Made by a program: the position numbers and the translations under genes
Shown here: in pieces, positions 1 through 6,425 of the stretch
How the letters are laid out: each line of letters starts with the position of its first letter
Position numbering within the stretch: the first letter of the stretch is position 1
NCBI GenBank assembly: GCA_900556945.1
Contig: USQP01000046.1
Span: 1-6,474, forward strand
Direction of reading: 5' to 3'
DNA: 6,474 nucleotides
Origin: an uncultured Clostridium sp.
GTDB taxonomy: Bacteria; Bacillota; Clostridia; TANB77; CAG-508
The notes under the pieces: generated by a model
What the model saw: the letters and a program-made list of their open reading frames with translations, nothing else
The model's database searches: none
What the model was told of the DNA's origin: nothing

Positions 1-48
1 TCTACACTTCTAGCTTCGTCGGCAGCGTCAGATGTGTATAAGAGACAG
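1..48 (+). other. Synthetic Nextera i5 adapter (not genomic)
   Basis: This end is sequencing-library sequence. Bases 1-7 match the 3' end of the P5 oligo and bases 8-15 (TTCTAGCT) match the Nextera XT S515 index as I recall it. Bases 16-29 are the read-1 linker and 30-48 are the 19-base Tn5 mosaic end (AGATGTGTATAAGAGACAG). Genomic sequence starts at 49. An ATG inside the mosaic end (32-34) is in frame with the truncated gene downstream and gives a false N-terminus reading MCIRDS. Confidence 0.98.
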
Positions 49-49
49 T

Positions 50-859
50 TATAAAGCATTAGAAGCAAATCAAGAAAACTTAAAAACAGGTACCTATAAG
101 ATAGAATTAGGGGATACATTTTCTTCTATATTAAGGAAAGAGAATGGACAAGATGAGCTAGGAAAATATTATCAATCAGCAATCGAAGCTTATACTTATG
201 ACAATCCAGGAGTTTTTTATTTAAGCCCGAATAAAATGTATTTAAATATTGAAACTACTACAACTGGTAATAAAAAGATATACTATGTTTATATTGATCA
301 TGGAAGTGAAAGCAACTATTTAGCAGATGGATTTTCATCTAAAGGGCAAGTAGATGAAGCAATCAATAAAATTGAACAAGTGAAAGCCAATATAGTTACT
401 AAGAAAACAGGAGATACGTATCAAGATATAAAAATGGTACATGATTATTTAGTAGACAATGTTGAATATGATACAACTATATCAAAGAAAAATATATATG
501 ATGTATATGGTACTTTCATCAATCATGTTGCGGTATGTGAAGGATATGCTAGATCTTTTAAATATATTATGGATAGTATGCAAATACCATGTGTATTAGT
601 AATAGGAAAAGGTACAAATTCAGAAGGACAAACAGAAAATCACGCTTGGAACTATGTCAAAGTGGAAGAAACTTGGTATGCTATTGATACAACTTGGGAT
701 GACCCGATTGTGTCAGGAGGAAAGGTAAGTAACGAATCAAAATACAGATATTTTTTGAAAGGTTCGAACAATTTTAATCGAGACCACACACCAAGTGGGC
801 AATTTACACCAGATGGAAAAGTATTTGAATATCCTAATATTAGTAATCAAGATTTTTAG
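50..859 (+). CDS. Transglutaminase-like domain protein, 5'-truncated
   Basis: The last 269 codons of a longer gene whose beginning lies outside the fragment. The frame is open back into the adapter, so the apparent ATG at 32 is synthetic and the true start is unknown. The C-terminal half is a transglutaminase/protease-like core with the papain-like triad in order: Cys in VCEGYA (codon 536-538), His in NHAWNYV (641-643) and Asp in AIDTTWDDP (686-688). The roughly 130 residues before the core include a YDNPGVFYLS segment of a kind I associate with clostridial transglutaminase-like proteins, many of them exported. The missing N-terminus would hold any signal peptide or wall-binding domain, so location is unknown. 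With all three catalytic residues present, an active cysteine protease or transamidase is plausible; the substrate cannot be read from the sequence. The gene ends 28 bases before the P-type ATPase with no visible terminator, so the two may be co-transcribed. Confidence 0.88.
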   Translation, partial: YKALEANQENLKTGTYKIELGDTFSSILRKENGQDELGKYYQSAIEAYTYDNPGVFYLSPNKMYLNIETTTTGNKKIYYVYIDHGSESNYLADGFSSKGQVDEAINKIEQVKANIVTKKTGDTYQDIKMVHDYLVDNVEYDTTISKKNIYDVYGTFINHVAVCEGYARSFKYIMDSMQIPCVLVIGKGTNSEGQTENHAWNYVKVEETWYAIDTTWDDPIVSGGKVSNESKYRYFLKGSNNFNRDHTPSGQFTPDGKVFEYPNISNQDF

Positions 860-876
860 ATATCGTTTAAATGGTT

Positions 877-882
877 AAGGAG
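877..882 (+). promoter_or_regulatory. Ribosome binding site of the P-type ATPase
   Basis: AAGGAG lies five bases before the ATG at 888. This supports 888 over the in-frame ATG at 900 (residue 5) and over the out-of-frame ATG at 871. Confidence 0.8.
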
Positions 883-887
883 AAAAA

Positions 888-2018
888 ATGGAATTAGAAA
901 TGAAACAAAAAATTGAACTAGGATTAACAGCAGAAGAAGTAAAAAAAAGGCAAGAAAAAGATTTGGTTAATTATGATACATCAGTTCCTAGCAAAAGTAT
1001 AAAAAGAATTTTATTTGAAAACTTTTTTACTTTATTTAACTTTTTAAATTTATTTTTAGCAATTGCTATATTTATGGTGGGATCATACAAAAATATGTTA
1101 TTTTTGGCAATTGTTATTATAAATACGGCGATTAGCACATTTCAGGAAATTCATTCTAAAAGGGTAGTAGATAAACTTTCCTTAATGGCAAGTAGTAAGG
1201 CAAGAGTCATACGAGATGGAAAAAAACAAGAAATATCAATTAATGATTTAGTTTTAGATGATATAATAGAATTTCATACAGGAAATCAGGTTGCTACAGA
1301 TAGTATGGTTATAAAAGGAAAGGTTCAGGTAAATGAATCGTTTATTACAGGAGAGCCCGATAGCATTGAAAAAAAAGAAGGAGAAATGTTGCTATCAGGA
1401 AGTTATATCGTGAGTGGAAAATGTATGGCAAGAGTAGAACATATTGGAGAAGAAAACTATACCGCTAAGATTTCTAGTGGAGCAAAATACATAAAAAAAG
1501 TTAATTCTGAAATAATGACAGCTTTAAATAAGATTATTAAGTTTTTAACTTTTGCAATTATACCAATTGGTATAGCATTATTTTATAGACAATTGCATTT
1601 GCCAGGAGCGAACATACAGAGTGCAGTTGTAAAAAGTGTAGCGGCAGTAATTGGAATGATACCAGAAGGATTAGTATTATTAACCAGTACAGTTTTAGCT
1701 GTTAGTGTTATCAGACTATCTAAGTCAAAGGTATTAGTACAAGAATTATATTGCATTGAAACTTTAGCAAGAGTAGATACCTTGTGCTTAGACAAAACAG
1801 GGACTTTAACAGAAGGTAGAATGGAAGTAAAAGATTATATTCCTATAAATAGTTCAGAAAATGGAATGACAAATATTTTGGCAAATATGGCAAAAGCATC
1901 AGAAGATGAAAATTCAACGATAGAGGCGATTAAAAATTATTTTAAAGAAGTAACAAAAGAATTTAAGCCGGTGCAAAAAGTAGCATTTTCATCTAAAAAT
2001 AAGTGGTCTCGGAATTAA
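888..2018 (+). CDS. Cation-translocating P-type ATPase, N-terminal part (frameshifted)
   Basis: First 376 codons of an ATP-driven membrane cation pump; the last two residues and the stop come from the shifted frame. Visible in order: membrane segments M1 and M2 (about residues 46-64 and 68-86); an actuator domain with TGEP at 154-157, where most P-type ATPases have TGES; M3 (about 216-233); M4 with the ion-site motif PEGL at 259-262; and the phosphorylation motif DKTGTLT with the aspartyl-phosphate residue D302. PEGL, absence of N-terminal metal-binding domains and six C-terminal helices in the downstream part suggest the non-heavy-metal (P2-like) group. The short nucleotide-binding region and GAPE lacking the usual preceding Lys resemble CtpE-type pumps, reported as calcium transporters in mycobacteria. 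Calcium is only a guess here. The frame ends at TAA 2016-2018 and the homologous sequence continues in the next frame, so this is half a gene. Confidence 0.9.
   Translation: MELEMKQKIELGLTAEEVKKRQEKDLVNYDTSVPSKSIKRILFENFFTLFNFLNLFLAIAIFMVGSYKNMLFLAIVIINTAISTFQEIHSKRVVDKLSLMASSKARVIRDGKKQEISINDLVLDDIIEFHTGNQVATDSMVIKGKVQVNESFITGEPDSIEKKEGEMLLSGSYIVSGKCMARVEHIGEENYTAKISSGAKYIKKVNSEIMTALNKIIKFLTFAIIPIGIALFYRQLHLPGANIQSAVVKSVAAVIGMIPEGLVLLTSTVLAVSVIRLSKSKVLVQELYCIETLARVDTLCLDKTGTLTEGRMEVKDYIPINSSENGMTNILANMAKASEDENSTIEAIKNYFKEVTKEFKPVQKVAFSSKNKWSRN
2007..2010 (+). other. One-base frameshift site in the P-type ATPase
   Basis: The reading frame changes at the bases TCTC. Dropping one base (for example C2010) joins TGG-TCT to GGA-ATT-AAT and gives a continuous protein, W-S-G-I-N-F-E-K, running into the GAPEMVL motif. 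The extra base instead creates CGG-AAT-TAA, a stop two codons later. The restored product is about 792 residues, normal for this family, and both sides keep intact motifs. A sequencing or amplification error, or a very recent mutation, is more likely than old decay. Confidence 0.9.
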
Positions 2019-3267
2019 TTTTGAGAAAGTTGGAACCTATATAATAGGTGCTCCAGAAATGGTGCTAAGAGAACAATTTAATACTTATAAAAATACGATA
2101 GAAAAATATGCTAAGGACTATAGAGTAATTGTATTGGCACATTCAGAAGAAAAATTCATACAAAACAAAATACCAGAAAAGGTTGAATTGATTGGATATA
2201 TCTTAATTCTAGATAAGATAAGAAAAGAAGCGAAGAACACACTAGAATATTTTAAGAAACAAGGCGTAGATATTAAGATTATCTCTGGAGATAATCCAAT
2301 CACCGTTTCAAAAATAGCTAAACAAGTTGGCATTAAAAATTATGGGAAATATATAGATATGTCAACGATAAAAAGCGATAAAGAAATAAAAGAAATTGTT
2401 TCACAATATACGATATTTGGTAGAGTATCTCCAACGCAAAAAAAGGAACTAGTATTAGCACTTCAAGATAAGGGAAAAACAGTAGCCATGACAGGAGATG
2501 GTGTGAATGATGTTTTAGCCTTAAAAGCAGCAGATTGCAGTATTGTTATGGCAAATGGTAGTGATGCAAGTAAAAATGTAGCACAATTAGTATTGCTAGA
2601 TTCTAACTTTGCTTCTATGCCAAAAGTAGTAGCAGAAGGTAGAAGAACGATAAATAATATTGGACGTTCGGCTTCTTTATTTTTAGTAAAAACAATATAT
2701 TCTACTATTCTTGCCTTGATGTTCTTGTTTATGGGGGAAGCATATCCGTTTGTGCCAATTCAGTTAAGTTTAATTAGCATAATAACAATAGGGATTCCAT
2801 CTTTTATATTAGCACTAGAGCCAAATAGAGAAAAAATAAAAGGAAACTTTTTAAAAAATGTTACGGCAAGGGCATTACCTACTGGATTAACGGTTGCTCT
2901 TAATATATTTGTAATATCTATCTTACATAAAAAAGGAATCATTCCTACGGAACAATATTCAAGTTTATGCGTTATTGCAACAGGAATTTGTGGACTAATT
3001 TTATTATTTACATTTTCTAAAGCTAGAAAAAGTGAAGAAACAATATTTCCTATATCAATCTTTAGATTATCTTTGGCAATCATATTAATGGGAGTATTTA
3101 TATGTGGTTTAACATTCTTAAATTGGTGGTTCAATATTGCTCCTCTTGAACCAATGTTAGGAAGAATTATTAGAATTATTATAATTTCGATTATCAATTT
3201 TATGGTGCTTACAATTGTATTAAAAAGATGTTTAAAAATAGAAAGTGAAGAAAGCTGTCAACCTTAG
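2011..3267 (+). CDS. Cation-translocating P-type ATPase, C-terminal part (frameshifted)
   Basis: Continuation of the same gene, frame +1 relative to the first part, 418 codons plus TAG. The first ATG in this frame (2059, in GAPEMVL) is an internal methionine with no ribosome site. Using joined numbering, it carries the rest of the nucleotide-binding domain (GAPE), the SGDNP motif (about 466-470), the phosphorylation-domain hinge TGDGVND (about 535-541) that coordinates magnesium, and six hydrophobic helices M5-M10 from about residue 595 to 786. M6 contains PIQLSLISIITIGIPSFILAL followed by EPN, consistent with a CtpE-like class. With the first part this is a ten-helix pump. The last codons lie in the terminator hairpin, and the protein ends in SCQP. 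If the frameshift is real, the pump is inactive, because the phosphorylation and ATP-binding halves are separated. Confidence 0.9.
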   Translation, partial: GINFEKVGTYIIGAPEMVLREQFNTYKNTIEKYAKDYRVIVLAHSEEKFIQNKIPEKVELIGYILILDKIRKEAKNTLEYFKKQGVDIKIISGDNPITVSKIAKQVGIKNYGKYIDMSTIKSDKEIKEIVSQYTIFGRVSPTQKKELVLALQDKGKTVAMTGDGVNDVLALKAADCSIVMANGSDASKNVAQLVLLDSNFASMPKVVAEGRRTINNIGRSASLFLVKTIYSTILALMFLFMGEAYPFVPIQLSLISIITIGIPSFILALEPNREKIKGNFLKNVTARALPTGLTVALNIFVISILHKKGIIPTEQYSSLCVIATGICGLILLFTFSKARKSEETIFPISIFRLSLAIILMGVFICGLTFLNWWFNIAPLEPMLGRIIRIIIISIINFMVLTIVLKRCLKIESEESCQP

Positions 3268-3280
3268 GTGACAGCTTTTT
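3251..3280 (+). terminator. Rho-independent terminator overlapping the ATPase stop codon
   Basis: A perfect 10-base inverted repeat, AAAGCTGTCA (3251-3260) and TGACAGCTTT (3269-3278), is followed by further T residues. An alternative fold with one bulged A extends the stem through ACC/GGT around a three-base loop. The ATPase stop codon (3265-3267) sits in the loop region, so the left arm encodes the protein's final residues. It lies between convergent genes and may also stop spoIVA transcripts from the other side, although the T-run there is weaker (TTTCTT). Confidence 0.88.
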
Positions 3281-3307
3281 AGATTAATTTCAGTGGAGAA
3301 AAAATTT

Positions 3308-4786
3308 TTATAAAATAATACAAATTAATCCGCCACTACCTTCATTTACAATTCTTTCTAAAGTTTCCTGTAATTTAATTTGAGCATCCTCGGGCATTTT
3401 AGAGAGTTTGGTTTGTAATCCTTCATTTACGAGTTCATGTAAACTTTTTCCAAATATATTAGATTCCCAAATCTGTTTAGGATCATTTTCAAAACCTGAA
3501 AGTAAGTAATTTACTAATTCTTCTGACTGCTTTTCCGATCCAACAATAGGAGAGACCTCTGTTTCTACATTAGTTTTGATTAAATGGATAGAAGGTGCAG
3601 TTGCTTTTAGTTTTACACCAAATCTAGATCCTTGTTTTACCATTTCTGGTTCTTCTAAAATTAGTTCATCAATAGAAGGTGTTACAATTCCATATCCTTT
3701 ACGATCTACTTCATCTAAGGCATAAGCTATTTTATCATATTTCTTTTTAGTAGAAGAAAGCTCAGAAATAATGCTGAATAAATCGCCTTCATTCGAAACG
3801 TTAACTCCAGTAATTTCAGAAAGAACACTGTAAAATAATTCTTCTTTTAAGGTTATTTCAATATTAACATTACCAGAACCTAGTTGAATGTCAGTAATGG
3901 AAGTACTTGTAATGATTTCTGTTTGTTTAATAGAATTGGCACAATTTGAAACATCTTTTAATACATTAACTTTTTCAAATGCTTCTTTAATTTCTTTATA
4001 TAGTTCATTTTTTAAAGGATGAGTAAAATTCAAACCATCGATCCATCTAGGAAATTTGATTTTGATTTGTTCTACTGGAAATTCATATAGAATTTTTGAG
4101 AACATATTGTTGATATCATCAATTGTTAAAGTTTCACAGTTTGTTGGAACAACAGTAGTTCCATATTTTTCACTTAATGTATTGGCTAATTCTTGTGTAT
4201 AATTAGAGTTAGGTTCAGCTGAATTTAAAACAATAATAAAAGGCTTATTTAAAGCTTTTAATTCAGAAACGACTCTTTCTTCTGCTTTAATATAATCTTC
4301 TCTTGGAATGTCCGTAACAGTTCCATCTGTAGTAACCAATATTCCAATCGTAGAATGTTCTTCAATTACTTTTTTCGTGCCTATTTCAGCTGCTGTTTCA
4401 AAAGGTATTTCCTCAGAAGACCAAGGTGTTTTTACCATTCTAGGCATATCATCTTCCAAATAACCAATAGCGTTATCCACCAAATAGCCGACACAGTCAA
4501 CCAATCTTGTTTTAAACTTTAAATTGTTGTCTAAAGTAATTTCAATAGCTTCATTTGGAACAAATTTTGGCTCTGTTGTCATAATGGTTTTTCCGCCTGC
4601 ACTTTGTGGCAGTTCATCTTTTGCTCTTTCCTTCTTGTATTCATTATTAATGTTAGGAATTACTAGTAAATCCATAAACTTTTTGATAAAAGTAGATTTT
4701 CCAGTTCGTACTGGACCAACAACTCCTACATAAATATCACCATCCGTTCTTTTTGCGATGTCTTGATACAATCTTGTATTTTCCAT
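3308..4786 (-). CDS. spoIVA: Stage IV sporulation protein A (spore coat morphogenetic ATPase)
   Basis: SpoIVA polymerises, using ATP, on the mother-cell face of the outer forespore membrane to form the basement layer on which the spore coat assembles; in Bacillus subtilis the peptide SpoVM anchors it. The product is 492 residues, the same length as the B. subtilis protein. The N-terminal TRAFAC-type P-loop domain (about 1-235) has Walker A GPVRTGKS at 24-31 with Lys30, the two sensor threonines at 70-71 (MTTEPKFVP) and the Walker B Asp97 (LVDCVGY), all at the numbers known from B. subtilis. A middle domain and a conserved C-terminal region follow, ending in GSGGLICIIL. The start at 4786 is fixed by a strong ribosome site. 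The gene is monocistronic in this window, convergent with the ATPase and divergent from the uridylyltransferase. It appears intact and is the best evidence that the organism belongs to a spore-forming lineage. Confidence 0.98.
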   Translation of the reverse strand: MENTRLYQDIAKRTDGDIYVGVVGPVRTGKSTFIKKFMDLLVIPNINNEYKKERAKDELPQSAGGKTIMTTEPKFVPNEAIEITLDNNLKFKTRLVDCVGYLVDNAIGYLEDDMPRMVKTPWSSEEIPFETAAEIGTKKVIEEHSTIGILVTTDGTVTDIPREDYIKAEERVVSELKALNKPFIIVLNSAEPNSNYTQELANTLSEKYGTTVVPTNCETLTIDDINNMFSKILYEFPVEQIKIKFPRWIDGLNFTHPLKNELYKEIKEAFEKVNVLKDVSNCANSIKQTEIITSTSITDIQLGSGNVNIEITLKEELFYSVLSEITGVNVSNEGDLFSIISELSSTKKKYDKIAYALDEVDRKGYGIVTPSIDELILEEPEMVKQGSRFGVKLKATAPSIHLIKTNVETEVSPIVGSEKQSEELVNYLLSGFENDPKQIWESNIFGKSLHELVNEGLQTKLSKMPEDAQIKLQETLERIVNEGSGGLICIIL

Positions 4787-4792
4787 CTATAT

Positions 4793-4800
4793 ACCTCCTT
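4793..4800 (-). promoter_or_regulatory. Ribosome binding site of spoIVA
   Basis: On the minus strand AAGGAGGT lies six bases upstream of the ATG at 4786, a near-perfect Shine-Dalgarno sequence that fixes the start codon. Confidence 0.9.
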
Positions 4801-4840
4801 CAATTCTAAGAAAAATGTTTGTACTAAATTCTTTAGTTAA

Positions 4841-4869
4841 TATATATGGAAGAAAATTTGGGAATATGA
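4841..4869 (-). promoter_or_regulatory. Predicted SigE (mother-cell) promoter of spoIVA
   Basis: Reading the minus strand, a -35 element TCATATT (4869-4863) is followed by a 14-base spacer and a -10 element CATATATA (4848-4841). The SigE consensus is KMATATT, 14-15 bases, CATACA-T: the -35 matches fully, the spacing fits, and the -10 keeps its CATA core. The start point would fall about 45-50 bases before the spoIVA ATG. spoIVA is a known SigE-regulon gene in B. subtilis, so site and gene agree. This is a motif match only. Confidence 0.72.
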
Positions 4870-4888
4870 CAAGTTAAAATGAAAAAAC

Positions 4889-4917
4889 TTGATAAACAAA
4901 AAGATATATGATAGAAT
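4889..4917 (+). promoter_or_regulatory. Predicted SigA promoter of the uridylyltransferase operon
   Basis: The -35 TTGATA (4889-4894) is separated by exactly 17 bases from the -10 TAGAAT (4912-4917), which is preceded by TG and one base, an extended -10. Transcription would begin near 4924, leaving a leader of about 50 bases. I see no riboswitch-like structure in that short leader. The site is back to back with the spoIVA promoter. Confidence 0.75.
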
Positions 4918-4959
4918 AGCAATATTAAAAAGTAGGTCATATAATATGTTAGTAAAGCG

Positions 4960-4965
4960 AAAGGA
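4960..4965 (+). promoter_or_regulatory. Ribosome binding site deciding the uridylyltransferase start
   Basis: AAAGGA directly abuts the first ATG (4966), too close for initiation, but lies nine bases before the second in-frame ATG (4975). This favours 4975 as the start and a product beginning MVKTQ rather than MKKMVKTQ. Confidence 0.65.
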
Positions 4966-4974
4966 ATGAAAAAA

Positions 4975-6228
4975 ATGGTTAAAACACAAAATGCAATAGA
5001 CTTATTAAAAGAATATAAACAAAATCATATCATAAATTTATATAATAAATTAGATGAGACAAAAAAACAAGAGTTAATTGATCAAATCAATAACATCGAT
5101 TTTCATCAAATTATGGAATTATATGATAATACAAAAAAAAAGTTTGAAATAAAGGAAAATAAAATAGAATCCATTCATTATTTAGATAAGGAAAAATTAT
5201 CAAAAGAACAAAAAGATGAACTTGACAAGTTAGGGGAAGAGATTATACGAAATGGAGAATATGCTGTAGTTACAATGGCAGGAGGGCAAGGCACAAGGTT
5301 AGGGCATACAGGACCAAAAGGAACTTTTAAATTAGATGTTTATGGAAAAGGAAAATATTTATTTGACATATTAGCAGATAACTTAAAAGAAGCGAATAAA
5401 AAATATCATACAATCATTCCATGGTATATCATGACAAGTAAAGAAAACAATAAAGAAACAACAGAATTTTTGGAAAGAAATAACTATTTTGGTTATGGCA
5501 AAAACAATATTACTATATTTGTACAAAATGAATTACCTTTAGTAAACACAGAAGGAAAATTCTTAATTAGCAAATCTTTTAAAATAAAAGAAGCATCAGA
5601 TGGAAATGGTGGTACCTACGCATCTTTGAGAGAAAGTGGATGTCTGGCTGATATGAAGGAAAAGGGAATTAAATGGATTTTTATCGGTGGTGTGGATAAT
5701 GTTTTATTAAAAATGGCAGATGTAACTTTAATTGGATCAGCGATAAAAAAAGGAGTACAAATTGCTTCTAAGTCAGTAGTAAAAGCAAATCCTCATGAAA
5801 AAGTAGGCGTATTTTGCAAAATGAATGGCCATCCAAAAGTGATAGAGTATGCTGAGCTACCAGAAAAAATGGCAGAAGAAGTAGATAAAGAGGGAGAGCT
5901 AAGATTTGGAGAATCAAATATTATGTGCCATTTATATACGATTGAAGCGATTGAAAAAATAAGCAAAGAAACATTAATGTATCATAGTGCTTTTAAGAAG
6001 AATACATATTTAGATGAAATGGGAAGAGAAATAGTGCCACAAGAACCCAACTCATATAAGTTTGAATCCTTCATATTTGATGCATTTGAACTTTTTGATG
6101 ATATGGCTATACTTAGAGTAAAAAGAGAAGAAGAATTTGCACCAGTAAAAAATAAAGAAGGTGCGGATAGCCCTAAAACAGCAAAAGAGTTATATGAAAA
6201 ATACTGGGAGAGAAGAAAACGAAAATAG
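4975..6228 (+). CDS. UDPGP-family uridylyltransferase (UDP-HexNAc pyrophosphorylase type)
   Basis: A 417-residue cytoplasmic enzyme (420 if the ATG at 4966 is used) of the UDPGP family, the eukaryote-like group that includes UDP-N-acetylglucosamine/galactosamine pyrophosphorylases. These join UTP and a sugar 1-phosphate into UDP-sugar and pyrophosphate. The signature MAGGQGTRLG lies at about 101-110 and is followed by GPKG; SDGNGG at 208-213 corresponds to the family's substrate-binding DGNGG loop; GGVDN (Asp about 241) occupies the sugar/metal-site position. The N-terminal 90 residues are helical and charged. The C-terminus has the FESFIFDAF segment and a lysine-rich tail. Human UAP1 is about 100 residues longer. 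The fold is unrelated in domain layout to GlmU, the usual bacterial enzyme, and no acetyltransferase domain is fused. GlcNAc-1-P or GalNAc-1-P is the likely substrate, but glucose-1-P cannot be excluded. It has its own promoter and is followed after 44 bases by a beta-helix-type gene. Confidence 0.88.
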   Translation: MVKTQNAIDLLKEYKQNHIINLYNKLDETKKQELIDQINNIDFHQIMELYDNTKKKFEIKENKIESIHYLDKEKLSKEQKDELDKLGEEIIRNGEYAVVTMAGGQGTRLGHTGPKGTFKLDVYGKGKYLFDILADNLKEANKKYHTIIPWYIMTSKENNKETTEFLERNNYFGYGKNNITIFVQNELPLVNTEGKFLISKSFKIKEASDGNGGTYASLRESGCLADMKEKGIKWIFIGGVDNVLLKMADVTLIGSAIKKGVQIASKSVVKANPHEKVGVFCKMNGHPKVIEYAELPEKMAEEVDKEGELRFGESNIMCHLYTIEAIEKISKETLMYHSAFKKNTYLDEMGREIVPQEPNSYKFESFIFDAFELFDDMAILRVKREEEFAPVKNKEGADSPKTAKELYEKYWERRKRK

Positions 6229-6272
6229 ACAAAATGAATCATTCAAAATTGTTTCCAAGAAAGGAAGAAAAA

Positions 6273-6425
6273 ATGGAAAAATGTAAAATTAGCCAATTAT
6301 ATAATTTGGATGAAACAATAGCAAAAAAATTATTAGAAAGTGTTACTTATCCATGGGAAGCATTACCCAAAATTGCAGAATTTATAGTAGAATTGGGAAA
6401 TAAATTAGATAGCAATGTGTATAAC
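6273..6425 (+). CDS. N-terminus of a putative left-handed beta-helix (GlmU-C-like) protein, 3'-truncated
   Basis: The first 51 codons of a gene cut by the end of the genomic insert. ATG 6273 follows AAGGAA (6261-6266) by six bases, good support for the start. The fragment, MEKCKISQLYNLDETIAKK followed by a TYPWEALPKIAEFI segment, resembles from memory the N-terminal helical part of clostridial proteins annotated as UDP-N-acetylglucosamine pyrophosphorylase-like or GlmU C-terminal-like, in which hexapeptide repeats of a left-handed beta-helix follow. No hexapeptide repeat is reached here, so the assignment rests on the N-terminus and on its position 44 bases after a UDP-sugar pyrophosphorylase. 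The genomic sequence stops exactly at a codon boundary, and the frame continues through the adapter to give a false tail beginning LSLIHISEPTRR. Co-transcription with the upstream gene is likely because no promoter or terminator is seen between them. Confidence 0.6.

Noticed and set aside
1583..1795. A 70-codon open frame on the minus strand.
   Set aside because: It lies fully opposite the M3-M4 and DKTGT region of the ATPase, with no support of its own.
2000..2030. Programmed translational frameshifting in the ATPase.
   Set aside because: No slippery heptamer, no RF2-like site and no clear downstream structure; P-type ATPases are not known to need it. Error or mutation is simpler.
2118..2333. 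A 71-codon open frame on the minus strand.
   Set aside because: It is antisense to the ATPase nucleotide-binding and phosphorylation domains and has no domain or ribosome site.
2760..3197. A 145-codon hydrophobic open frame on the minus strand.
   Set aside because: It is antisense to ATPase helices M6-M10; its hydrophobicity mirrors the coding strand, and it has no ribosome site or recognisable domain.
2059..3267. A separate gene starting at ATG 2059.
   Set aside because: That ATG is inside the GAPEMVL motif of the ATPase, has no ribosome site, and the frame joins the upstream part once one base is removed.
4524..4733. A 69-codon open frame on the plus strand.
   Set aside because: It is a shadow opposite the spoIVA Walker A region with no evidence of coding.
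4787..4974. A small RNA or riboswitch in the 188-base divergent region.
   Set aside because: Apart from the two predicted promoters and ribosome sites I see no substantial inverted repeat or terminator; the leaders are only about 45-50 bases.
5982..6242. An 86-codon open frame on the minus strand.
   Set aside because: It is antisense to the 3' end of the uridylyltransferase, serine/phenylalanine-rich from complementing AT-rich codons, with no ribosome site.
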